Source: Apteryx mantelli (taxonomy: Eukaryota > Chordata > Aves > Apterygiformes > Apterygidae). From it: DNA of 64,000 bases. The translations under genes were made by a program, and so were the position numbers. The stretch is taken from assembly GCF_036417845.1 (NCBI RefSeq), contig NC_089981.1, positions 82,997,268-83,061,267 of the forward strand, given 5' to 3'. A model generated the notes under the pieces. That model had not been told where the DNA came from. It searched no databases and saw nothing but the letters and a program-made list of their open reading frames with translations. Below, piece after piece: positions 1-10,839 of this stretch (positions are counted from its first letter, which is position 1; each line of letters starts with the position of its first letter).

Positions 1-612
1 GAGTCAGCCTGTCTTTTGAAGTCAGGCATTGACTTCTCTCTAGCCATGAAAGTCCTAGATGGCATCTTCTTCCAATAGAAGGCTGTTTCATCTACACTGA
101 AAATCTGTTGTTTAGTGTGGCCACCTTCCTCAATTATCTTAGCTAGATCTTCTGGATAACTTGCTGCTTCACCTTGTACTTTTCTGTTATGGAGACAGCT
201 TTTTTCCTTAAACCTCATGAACCAACCTCTGCTAGCTTCAAACTTCTCTTCTGCAGCCTCCTCACCTCTCTCAGCCTTCATAGAATTGAAGAGAGTCAGG
301 GCCTTGCTCTGGATTAGGTTTTGGCTTAAGGGTTGGATCTTCTATCCAGACCACTAAAACTTTCTCCATATCAGCAATAAGGCTGTTTCTCTTTCTTATC
401 ATTTGTGTGCTCACTGGAGTAGCACTTTGAATTTCCTTCAAGAACTTTTCCTTTGCATTCACAGCTTGGCTAACTGTTTGGCACAAGAAGCCTCGCTTTT
501 GGCCTATCTCAGCTTTTGACATGCCTTCCTCACTAAGCTTCATCATTTCTAGCTTTTGATTTCAAGTGAGAGACGTGCGACTTTTCCTTTCACTTGAACA
601 CTTAGAGGCCAC
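1..612 (-). pseudogene. Decayed Tigger1/TIGD1-like transposase, N-terminal part
   Basis: This encodes the CENP-B-like helix-turn-helix region and the start of the DDE catalytic domain of a Tigger transposase, which cuts and pastes DNA in the nucleus. Breaks seen: the expected ATG is GTG (610-612); an in-frame TGA sits at 562-564; a short deletion near 330-340, just after VVWIED, shifts the frame; a second deletion removes part of the linker before SYPEDLAKI. The first catalytic Asp is still readable in [10 protein letters not shown], encoded around 85-120 in the shifted frame. The longest intact stretch is 91 codons (546 down to 271). The C-terminal two-thirds are beyond the window edge. Confidence 0.88.
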
Positions 613-1034
613 TGTAGGGTTATTAATTGCCCTGATTTCAATATTGTTGTGTCTCAGGGAATAGGGAGGCCCAAGGAGAGGGAGAGAGATGGGGGAACAG
701 CTGGTCGGTGGAGCAGTCAGAACACACACAACATTTAACGATTAAGTTCGCTGTCCTATATGGGCGCGGTTCGTGGCGCCCCAAAACAGTTATAATAGTA
801 ACATCAAAGATCACTGATCACAGATCACCATAACAGATATAATAATAATGAAAAAGTTTGAAACATTGCAAGAATTACCAAAATGTGACACAGAGACATG
901 AAGTGAGCACATGCTGTTGGAAAAATCGCACCAACGGACTTGCTCAACACAGGGTTGCCACAAACCTTCAATTTGTAAAAAACACAATATCTGCAAAGCG
1001 CAATAAAGCGAAGCAATAAAACAAGGTATGCCTG
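1..1034 (-). mobile_element. Tigger1-type (pogo/Tc1-mariner superfamily) DNA transposon, 5' part, truncated by window edge
   Basis: Read on the minus strand, the element begins at 1034 with the terminal inverted repeat CAGGCATACCT, flanked at 1035-1036 by TA, the target-site duplication expected of this superfamily. A non-coding leader of about 420 bp follows, then transposase sequence (612 down to 1) that runs off the left edge. Leader and coding parts both follow the mammalian Tigger1 consensus, as I remember it, very closely. The 3' terminal repeat lies outside the window. The copy is inactive, with a lost start, an early stop and internal deletions. An element of this type in a bird-like genome is unexpected. 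Confidence 0.9.
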
Positions 1035-1036
1035 TA

Positions 1037-1979
1037 TCCGGATGTGGAAGTCTACTTCTTGGAGGCACCCAATATCTTAAACATCTGGGCCCCAAAAGAT
1101 TAAAATAATACCTGGCTCAAATATAACACATTTCATGCCAGAGTACTACAGAACCAGCATCACATAGGGAAACAACTGCGGGGGGGGGGACACACAAAAT
1201 GCCAAGGTCTCCCAACAGGCCAGCAGCAGAACAAGGACTATTGCCCAAGCATGAGTCTCAGCCATGCACTCTGCATGGGCCAAGAGAGAGGTCAAAAGCG
1301 TTTGTGAAATGCAGTGGCCAGAATGGTGAAAGGCACTCTGGGGAATTCTTCATGCAGCTGTAAGAGTTGACTCAGGTACCATAAAAAATAAAGCCAAATA
1401 AACCAGCCCTGTTCCATCTTCAGCTTTCTCCAGTGCAGCTTGGACTCCCTGCACTCCTCTCACAAGGAGTTTTCACGAAGGAGAGTCAAACAACATATTC
1501 CAATCAAAAATCAGAACTGTGTTAATGAAAAGATGTCACCCAGCTGTTGCACGCATGCACGCAATCCAACTGATCCCCATAAGCAGAGGAAGGAACAAGT
1601 TTGAGTTTGTGTTCATGTGTGGAGAGGGGCTCTGTGATACTCTTCCCATACCATTTCCTCAGCCAACACTCTGTTTTCATCCTTCTTGACCTGTCAGTTG
1701 CCTCTGATGCAATCAACCACTTTCTTCTTGGAAATCTTGTCCTCTCTTGTCCCTCTTGATTTAAAGCTCTTTCACATCTTCAGTGGTTCCTTTGTATGAT
1801 CTTCCCATCCTCCTCTACATCCTCCCCATTACCCCAAGTTTCCCTGGGGAACTATTCTTTCTTTTTTGCCTTTCCACCTCATTTAAAATCTCAGCCTCTA
1901 TTTTTCATTCACGATTTATAGCTCTGCCTTCATTCCAGGCTTAGCCTTTCTGTCCACACTAGATCTTGGCTCATCTTTC
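1037..1979. other. Unassigned flank of the Tigger element
   Basis: No gene or named repeat is recognised. It contains a G9 run near 1181 and pyrimidine-rich sequence from about 1730 on, which may be a further decayed part of the LINE relic to its right. Confidence 0.4.
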
Positions 1980-2430
1980 CAATATTCTTTCTGTACATCT
2001 CGTAACTCAGCTCAAACTTCAAAATGCCTAAAAACACAGCTCCTAATCTTGGGCCTCTCTGACACCAGCACAATGCTACATACCACTCTGGCCAAAAATC
2101 AGGTCATCTTCTTGCCTCAGAAGTTGCTCTCACTCACAGGAAGCATCAAGCTCTGGTACAACATCTCTTTGTACATCTGTGCTCTTTGCAATTCACCCAT
2201 ACTCCACCCATACAGTTTAAATGCTCTTCCCAGTCTTCCATTTTGGTTACCATGAGCTGCTCTTCTCTGGACTTCACAAATGTTGTCTTGTCCTCCTCAT
2301 GCCCATTCAGAAAGCTGCTAGAAAGGTCACTCTCTCAATCGATTGGTTTAACTAAGTCCTGCCACCAGCCATACTGTGGTCAGATAGCCTTGCTCTTGGT
2401 AGTACTAGTGCTGCCGGTGGATCCTCAGCC
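1980..2430 (+). mobile_element. Possible L2/CR1-superfamily LINE relic (end of reverse transcriptase ORF)
   Basis: On the plus strand, short decayed peptide pieces appear in the order expected of the C-terminal reverse-transcriptase region of CR1/L2-type LINEs. A piece resembling LKTQLLILG (family pattern LNPDKTELLLLG) is followed by one resembling LLFSGLHKCC and then MPIQKAARKV (family pattern RLDYCNSLLSGLP ... IQNAAAKII). Frames shift repeatedly. The assignment rests on remembered family patterns, so the element class and both borders are uncertain. Confidence 0.35.
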
Positions 2431-3146
2431 TACAGAAGGGACCTACTGCCCTCTGTTTGCAATAGGCAACTTGAACCTCAGCAAAAACAGAACACCACAG
2501 AATAACTGCTGGTTTTAAAGTCAATATTTTGTCTAGATGTTCTGATGAAGAGCCTGCTTGATAAATTTTATGAAACCTCAAAAAAATTCATTAGCTTCAG
2601 ACCTAAGAATTTGAGAACAGCTGGTCAGGAGCAACCTGATTTCCGTTGCATTCACTGACATTAGTCTGTGCACACTTTCTTTGGGTACATTGTACTAGCC
2701 ACCCACAATTGTAACCAACTGTCTACCCACCATTTAACCCTTCTACGCCATATTCATCTGTCTTACCCCTAAAAAGGCAAAAGATAGCACAGCTAACACA
2801 ATATCCATGACTGATTAAAACATGCCTAACTGGATTTGTTTACAGCCACTGTAGTAGGTTGAGTACATACATATCAGATAAATACTTAATAACTATATCC
2901 TCCTCTGAGTGGGAATTCATCTCCTGAAAAAACATGGGAAACTGTCAGTGCAAAGACTGTGTGCCTAAATAGCAAGCCACAGAAAAACAGTTTGCAGAGT
3001 CTTCCCATCCCCCTGACAGATTAGACTCAAGCCCTTGCTCGATAATTGATCAAACTCTCTCAGTGCACAGGAGCAATAAGCAATACATCATACAAACGGA
3101 AAACGAACACAAGGTCTCCTAAATGACTACTTAATCTCACCGATCA

Positions 3147-3194
3147 TGACGTCAGCCTGTCTGAGGCATATAAGAGGTTGCTTTTGAAAATAAA
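3147..3194 (+). promoter_or_regulatory. CRE + TATA box + AATAAA cluster, LTR-like promoter relic
   Basis: Within 48 bp lie a perfect CRE (TGACGTCA, 3147-3154), a TATA-type box (TATAAG, 3069+100 i.e. 3169-3174) and an AATAAA (3189-3194). Core promoter and poly(A) signal this close together are typical of the U3/R of retroviral LTRs. I could not define LTR ends or retroviral coding sequence nearby, so this may be a solo-LTR fragment or chance. Confidence 0.35.
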
Positions 3195-6100
3195 GCTGCC
3201 TCATGTTTTTAGATAACCTCCCCTGCTAATTATGACTACTCCTGTTTACATAGGAGGCATCTCTAATGTTGAGCAACATCATGGAAGGACTTAACCAGGC
3301 CAGACGGTACACACTTGTTCTCCATGCGAACTGGAATCAAAAGAAGCCTTCCAGAAAGTTATATGCAATAACCGTTACAGACTATTGCAGATGGGTCCCT
3401 AAGGAAATGCTGGCATCACTGCTCTGAGCATAGAAAAACCACAGAACTTCATTTTACAAACCTTTATACAACTAGCAGTTCTCTTGTTGCCACAGGGCTC
3501 ACAGCACGAGGCCCCTACGCAACCAGAGATTCACCACCAGGCTCACAGCAATTCTTCCTTAATTACCCATCTCCACTGAAAGGGACCCGTTTCACAGTGA
3601 CCTAAGCATACTAAATTAGTGAGGCAGCCATTATCAGTCTGATAATTATCCAGGGCCAGATCTGATATAAGGTATCTCACATGCCCAAGGATACCGCTTT
3701 GGTTTCTCACACCCCTGCAAGTGCACCCCCATTCTTCAGCTGAATCACTCCCCACCCTCTCCTAGAGCATAGAAAATTGCCTATCTTTGTGAATAATAAT
3801 GCCCAAAACAAACTCTCCTCAGAGAACACCCTCCACTTGAATGCTTATCAAAACAGGAAGGAGATGCATTTAAAATCTTCTCCGATTTATTTTGCAAGCC
3901 ATTTTGAAGTCTGACTAAGTAATTTTCTTTGAATGTTTTCTCAAGGGGACACTGTGTAAGCACAAATACAAACTCTTTTTAAAATTAACTGCGTTTCGAG
4001 TATTTAGAAAAGAACATACAATTGCAATCAATATTTTCCACAAAGCAGGCATTTTTCAAGATATGCTTTCCACGCAACCAGATGTGATGCAGGTCTGTTA
4101 TTAGCAAGAACATAAACAACACAATGTCAAAATGAAGCAAAAGTAGTAACACAATAAAAATCAAAATATCTAACAGCTCTGGTTACTTTCAAATAGAAGG
4201 TTTTTCATACGTGCCAGTGTGGCACCACTCAACAAAGCCTTCCACAGTCACACGCTATTTTACAGTAAGACGCCAGGCATACAGGCGCAGGGGTGGCTCC
4301 AGGCATACACAAAGGAGATGGTTACCTGGGGCAGCAGACTCATGAAGGCAGTAAAGTCGTGGTCTGAGGCGAGAGACCCAGACCACCCTTGCTTAGTGGC
4401 AGAACAACTCTTTGAGGCAGGCACCAACTCTTCGAGCAACCCAGGACTTGGAAACCAAGCCAGCTTCCCCAGCGATGAGATCACACAGACCACAGGCTGC
4501 CCAAATGATGGAGGAGAAGCTGAAGGCCAGGCTATCGCCTTCACCTCTCCCCCCGCAGCAGCAAGGCCTGAATGACCCGGTGGGGACGAGCGCTTGCCCA
4601 CTGCAGAGCTCGACCAGGCAGGCCAACAAGGCCACGCATTACAGGAGACAGGAGCTCACTCTGCTACGATGCCCTGAACTCCTGAGGGAAAACAGTACTG
4701 AAGGATCACCCTGCCACAAAACCTGAGAAATGCTGAGCTGCAATAGGTACATGTCTTCCCAGACAGCACTTCAGGCACCCTAATTCCAAAAAACACCATA
4801 AAGATCCATGTCTTCAGGCCATCCAGAGAGACAAGGCAAGTTAATCAGCAAGACTCCCAATTGTTGTTGTCAGTTTATTCACTTATTTTTTGAAGAAGCA
4901 TCTACCAGTCTTGTCTGTATTTTCTAAGCATATTAACAAAGATCTTAATAGCCAAGAGAACAAGACTGTCTTCCTCTAGGGCACTATACCAGACAGACAT
5001 CCCCTTCCTAGTATCTTCTTTAAAGACAACAATTCACTCAAGATTCAGTTACTCTACTTGGGATCTTATTACTGCAGTAACCACTGCCACTTTACTGCAC
5101 TGTGATACCCATGTACATGAAGTGATACAAAAACATAGGTACAGACTGCTTAATTAAAAGCTAGTTCAAATGACCAACAGCCCTTTAAAAGAGCAAAGCT
5201 GCCTTTGGGTGGAATAGAGTGAACACACTCTTCTATGCAATGAATAGGGGAGCTGAGGTGAAATGGTGTTAAGCCCTGATACCAGAGACCCAGCTGGACT
5301 GAACGTGGACATCCCTATAACACTACCAATTTCTCTACATCTCAGAAGTTCCTAAGTCAGGAAAACCAAAACTGAGCTACAGTGAAATGAATTTTCATAT
5401 GAAAATTAATATATTTTCTAGTATTTGAAGACTACTCTGAACAGTCACATGTCTCCCTCTAAGTACTCTTTTCCATATATCCTCTTGGAAGATTTTCACT
5501 TAAAAAGGTCTGGAACATATTTAATACCATGAGGATTATTAGAAGTGCATTCAAATGATCCAGAGCTTTTTGTTCTCATTAGCACTGATCTGAACTGCGT
5601 CCAAGCTGCACTCATTTCAAATTGGGTTGAAGCCAAAGCTACTGGAGACCAAACTTCCCTCACTTCTGATCCTTCAGCCAGCAGGAACAATGAATTATTT
5701 AACAATAAAAATCAGAGCAGACTACTCTAACACGTATCTCTGATCACCTCAAATCATCACCACCAACTATTCTGGCAGCCCAGAATCACAGAGGAATAAA
5801 GACAACCTGGCAATCCTTCCTTTCTCTGAGGAACAGCTCTAATACAAGATAGAAGTGATACTACCTGAGCTACTGGGATGACCCTGCTCATCCCCAAGTT
5901 CCCCAAGGCAGCTAGTTCTGCTGTTGCTGCTACTGCTCCATGCAAATACAAGCAGGGCTGGCATCTGCTAAGGTGCCTGTTGGATATAAAGCTAAACAGA
6001 ACAAATAAGATTTGCCACTGGAACTAATACGATAGTCTATGTCTGAACAGAATTTAATATATATACATCATCTTACCAAGTCCAAGGAACATCAGCTTAT

Positions 6101-9100
6101 TCATTCTAATATTAGGCTTCTCTCAGATCCTTTTTTACTTCAAGTATTATTTCTCAATCAAAACATTTAGTCATTTTCAGCCAGTTGAGGAATTAAATGA
6201 TAGGTGTGCTAATCAAAATTATACACAAACCATCTAGGAACATAATGAACACAAAGCACACAGGTAGCCTTGAAAGCAGTACAGCTCCAAGCAAATAGCT
6301 CAGAAGACAAGGTCACAGCTGAGATACAGAGCAGAGAGGAAAAAAAGGAAGTTCTGCCAGATCTGGACTGGCAGTGAAGGAGGCAGTGGCAGCCCTAGAA
6401 CAGCAAAATGGAGAAGAAACTACAAGGAACAGCATACAGGGTAGCACAAACGTTTCCAACTTCCTCAAGCAAGGCTCAGCTCCGAGCAGGTTGAGAAATG
6501 CTGATCACGCCAGAGCTTCAGCAACTAAGCCGTAAGACAATGCAAATGGCTCTAGGCTGCCTCACTGCACTTACAACAACGTAGTAGCACTTCAACATTC
6601 CCAATCCCCTGATCATACTTTATAGCGAACCCCACCCCTGGTATGGGTTATGCTTATGAGGAGCTAATTTACAGCACCATAAGTAATTGCTTTAATTTGC
6701 TGTTTGCTGCTGTCTTAGTTCAATCTCCTTGCACTTATAAAAAGAGAAGAAAAGATAATAATGTGACTAAGTTAAAATACTAGAAAAAGACTCCCTGAAT
6801 TCCCCTTCACTAGAAAGAATGCAGATCTTCTAGGGCACCAGGTCTGATCTTACAGTTATAACCTATGAAATGAAATCTCACTCTCCACCCTCTCAGCCCT
6901 GCTAACCCTAGGCTAGGGAGAGTCTGTCCACATGGCTGATCCAAGCGCCCCGTGCCACCCCTGAAGCTGACAGCATGGGATGGGATGGTGGGAGCTCAGC
7001 CATCCCCACTCCTTAACCATGTAACCTCAGAGGAAAAAAAAAGACTATCCACACAGCTCGCCGAAACATCCAGCGAAGCTTTATGAGCTCAGAAGCTTCT
7101 TTTATAGGGTTATCCTGTTCTGAAGCTCCACTCACGGTCCTGAGTTTTACACTCTCTTCTCAGGGAAATGCCCAACTCCCGTTTCTATCACACCTCTGCC
7201 AAAGGGACACTAAGCCACACGCACTCGGAGTTTCTTTCTCATCTTCGCACAAACTGAAAGACGGCAGCTATGTTTCCGCCATCCTTTTCTTACAAGACAT
7301 TTCTGTGGACAATTTCAGTGATTTTACTTTTTCTATTATCCCAGGCTGTGCTCTAGAATTCTCCTCCTTTCTAAAGTAATTACTTTAATAGTTCAAAATT
7401 AAGGACAAGCGAGGTGCTAACAACTTTCAAAGGTTCTTCTCCTTCTGAAACTGGAAAATGAAGTGAACTGGCATGCACAAGAAAAACAATGAAAGAGAAA
7501 TCAGCAGTTTTCTTTATAACTGTTATTATTTTAGTGGCTATAACTTGTCATCTCCATGACCTTTCATTACACTTTCTCTTAGAGCTTACTGTAGAACAAG
7601 AGACATTGTAAAAGGAGGAAAAAGTCATACCTCTCTCTTTATGTGGAAGATATATTTAGCTTGAGAGTTTTGTATAATTTTTAAATTTGAGATGAAAAAA
7701 TACAATAGACTTCTCTGGGATAATCAAAGTTTGACCTACAAAGCCCTCATCTTACTATAGATCACACAAGAAGGTTTAAATGATCAGGTATCTTCTAAAA
7801 CTTGACCAATGCGCACAGGACAAAATGCCTCACTAGGTAGACTAAGTCAGTGTTTGTTTTGCATGACAATCGTCAAGAAGATGGTAAATAAGGGAGAGGA
7901 AGAACCTGTTCCTTTGATATAAAAATCACAGGAAACCCTTCTCCCACTGACTAACTCAGCCTAAGGACTGAGTCTAAAGAGCCTGATCCTATCACCAGGG
8001 AAAGAGCCGCAATAAACAAATGATTGCTCCTGTAAGGATTTGGGGGGAGAGGTGGTGTTTAAGGAACAAAGCCATAACTCTACTGCCTTTTGAGTCAGAA
8101 GGACTTCTAATTAATTAAATATTTTATAATTACCCATTTCATATTTGTGCAGCACATATAGTGGTGAGCAGCCAACACTGTATTTTTTATTAATTTGTAA
8201 AACGTTATAAAATATAAACTGATGATAATTATGTACTTAGCCTTACTGCCTTTGGATCTCTGCTCTGAGGATCTAATGAAAGGACAGATTTTGCTAGGTA
8301 AAGTTATACAATTATTTTGAACAAATCGGGTAAATTTGTAGTTCTCCAAAGGCCTCCATAAAAGTACTGAATGACTTGCGTGTCATTTCAATCTGGGTCT
8401 TGCCCAAGATCATCTTTCCTTAGGGACACACTCTTGAAAGAAAACAAGGAAAAGCAAACACAAGTGAATATCTCTAAGTGACAAATGGGAGAAATTAGAT
8501 TCCCCATTGAATTAAATCTTTTTGAAAAGCTCAAGCCTATAATTTTGCTCTGGACTACTTCGAAATTGTTATATATCATCTTCATATCTGTTAAAGGCTC
8601 CCACGATTATTTTCTCCCAGTCAGGCTCCAGGGTATAGAACAATCAACTGAGAAATCTTCAATAAGTATTGACGTCTGTGCAATAAATGAGGAGGAAAAT
8701 ACTGGGACCTCAACCCTAGAGGCTAACAGTACCAATTCAGGTTTTAACTCATCACTGCTATGACCTGAATCAATTAACAGAAATATCTGCCCTCCATACA
8801 GCTGTACCACTACTGCAGCCAAGACTTAAACCAGGGCAGTATGTGTCATTATGCAACAACATAATCAAATCAATCAACAAAGGGAAGATGATTAAGATTA
8901 TTTGCATCATGGTGTGGTCAGAAGATCCAACAACTCAGAGTCCCATTGAGTCAAAAGTTTACAGACATACAGTGAGAAGCAGACTTGTCTCTCATAATTA
9001 CAAGATTATCTGTTCTTTGTTAGTATCTTGTAAAATCCAGACTATGAAAAACAAGGTTAGGAAGGGGGCACCCTCCAAACAATGCACCTCACATGTCAGG

Positions 9101-9302
9101 AGAGCCCGCTACAGCACACCTCAACACCTCAGCCAGGCCTCCTGCTGGATGAGGAGAAGGAAGAACAAAACCAGACATCCCTGTTTTCACGCCCGCCCAC
9201 CCGGATGCATTTTCCGGCCCCCGCCGCACTGCTCTTGACGCCTGCCAAGGCAGAGCCGGCCGAGAGCTGGGCGCCTGGTGGATGCCTCCTCCCCGGCCCA
9301 GG
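3195..9302. other. Intergenic DNA without recognisable genes
   Basis: The open frames here (for example 4219-4575 plus, 7083-7379 plus, 8485-8763 plus) show no family I recognise, lack splice context and have no CpG-island promoter. Base composition is ordinary and AT-leaning. I see no repeat family I can name. If the minus-strand exon at 10305-10320 is real, this stretch would be its first intron or hold its next exon, but I could not identify one. Confidence 0.5.
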
Positions 9303-9990
9303 TGGGACCACACGGGTGGGCTTGCCCCACACTCAGGAGGACCTGCCCCACACCTAACCAGCACAGCTGGGCCTGCCCCACACACAGGACCACATGGGTG
9401 GGCCTGCCCCACACTTGACCAGTGAAGTTGGGCCTGCCCCCTGCATGGGAGGACCTGCCCCACACCTATCCAGCACAGCTGGGCCTGCCCCACACACAGG
9501 ACCACATGGGTGGGCCTGCCCCACACCTAAGCAGCACAGCTGGGCCTGCCCCACACACAGGACCACATGGGTGGGCCTGCCCCACACCTAAGCAGCACAG
9601 CTGGGCCTGCCCCCCGCATGGGACCACAGAGGTGGGTCTGCCCCCTGCACAGGAGAACCTGCCCCACACCTAAGCAGCACAGCTGGGCCTGCCCCACGCA
9701 TGGGACCACAGATGTGGCCCTGTCCCCTGAACAGGTCCATGCAGGTGGGCCTGCCCCAAGAACAGGACTGTGCAGGTGAGCCTGCCCCACAGACAGGGCC
9801 ATGCAGGTGGGCCCACCCCACGCACAGGACCACACAGGTGGGCCCGCCCTATACAGGCGGGCCTGCCCCACAGACAGGGCCATGCAGGTGGGCCCGCCCC
9901 ACGCATGGGACCACACAGGTGGGCCTGCCCTATACAGGTGGGCCTGCCCCACAGACAGGGCCGTGCAGGTGGGCCTGCCCCACGGCCCGA
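9303..9990. repeat. GC-rich minisatellite, 30/31-bp units alternating as a 61-bp dimer
   Basis: The core GGGCCTGCCCC recurs about every 30-31 bp. On the left, a 30-bp unit ending in AGCAGCACAGCT alternates with a 31-bp unit ending in ACCACATGGGT. The resulting 61-bp dimer is perfectly repeated at 9481-9541 and 9542-9602. To the right, from about 9720, the units become a different 31-bp type (CAGACAGGGCCATGCAGGT tail) with some units shortened to 19 bp. There are roughly 22 units in all. The repeat lacks stop codons in most frames on both strands, which produces long overlapping open frames that are not genes. Confidence 0.95.
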
Positions 9991-10760
9991 GGAGCTGGGG
10001 GTCCCCGGCCTGGCAGTGGTGGCAGGGCCGGCGGGGAGGGCCGAGGTGGCTCCGCTCCCGCCCGCCCCCCAAGCGCCCCCCAAGGCCCCGCCGGGTCCCG
10101 AAACGCCCCCCATCCCCCCCGCACGAAGGGCCCCGCGGGCACGGGCGGGCTCAGCCCCGGACCCCGGGCGGGCCCAGCGCCACGGCCCGGCCGCGGGGAG
10201 CGGGGCCCGGGGCCCAGCGCCCGCCCCGCCACGGCGGAGCGGCGCCGCGGGCAGGTGCCGGCGCCCGGCACGGCCGCACCGAGCCGCCCCCCGCCCGCAC
10301 TTACTGTCCGCGGCGGCCATGGCGGCGGCGGCGGCGGGGCCGCCCGCGCTCCCCCGCCCGATGGCGGCGGCGGAGCCCCGCGGCCGCGGCGAGGCGGGGA
10401 GCCGGCCCGGGCCGCCGCCGCCGCCGGCGGGGAGGGAAAGCAGGGGAAGGAGGGGAAGGAGGGGAGGGGGCGCGCTGACCCGCGTGGCGCCTCCCCGCCT
10501 CGGCGAGCCCGGCCCCCTCCTGCCCCCGGCGCCGCCATCGGGCGAGGGGAGCCGGGCCCGGCCTTGGCCCCTCGGCGCCAGGGAGCCCTGCCCGGGGCAC
10601 AGCCCCCCCGCCCCCCCCCCCCCAAAAACCCACATCTGCGCACCCCCGCCGCCCGCTCGCCGCCCCCGCGCCCCCCGGCCTCACCCGCGCCCCCGCCTTC
10701 CTCGCAGCACGCGACTGGGGAGGGTGGTCGGCTTGGACCCATCATCGCGAGGCCTTCCAA
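9990..10760. promoter_or_regulatory. CpG island, orphan promoter
   Basis: Extreme GC and CpG density with GC boxes and GCC/CGG runs, beginning where the minisatellite ends. It is separate from the SNAPC1 and HIF1A islands. The most gene-like content is an ATG in a strong Kozak context followed by a consensus 5' splice site on the minus strand (10305-10320). Direction of transcription and start site cannot be fixed from sequence. In mammals the next gene on this side and strand is SYT16, which makes it a candidate by position only. Confidence 0.7.
10305..10320 (-). CDS. Candidate first coding exon (MAAAD + 1 nt) of an unidentified minus-strand gene
   Basis: On the minus strand GCCGCCATGG (an ideal Kozak context) starts a 16-nt coding stretch for Met-Ala-Ala-Ala-Asp plus one base. 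It is followed directly by GTAAGTG, a near-perfect 5' splice site, inside a CpG island. Such a small first coding exon is common for housekeeping-type genes. No downstream exon was identified; the 30-bp minisatellite would lie in intron 1. Position and strand fit the neighbour SYT16 of other amniotes, but five codons cannot confirm identity. It could be chance in GCC-repeat DNA. Confidence 0.3.
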
Positions 10761-10839
10761 AATTCTGGGCGCTTTCAAAAAAATCTCTTTTCGCACGCAA
10801 GTCCCTCAGGACTTTCTTGACCTGTCAGTAGCAACATAA

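Noticed and set aside
4219-4575. 118-codon plus-strand frame and its overlapping shadows
   Set aside because: It starts with GTG, has no recognisable domain, splice sites or promoter, and overlaps equally long frames on the other strand.
9303-9990. Regularly spaced repeats resembling a CRISPR array
   Set aside because: The intervening segments are themselves repeats and not unique spacers, and the context is vertebrate.
9089-10839. Long overlapping open frames on both strands (up to 379 codons)
   Set aside because: They come from stop-free GC-rich minisatellite and CpG-island sequence, translate to Gly/Pro/Ala/Arg-rich low complexity or periodic repeats, and have no homologue I recognise.
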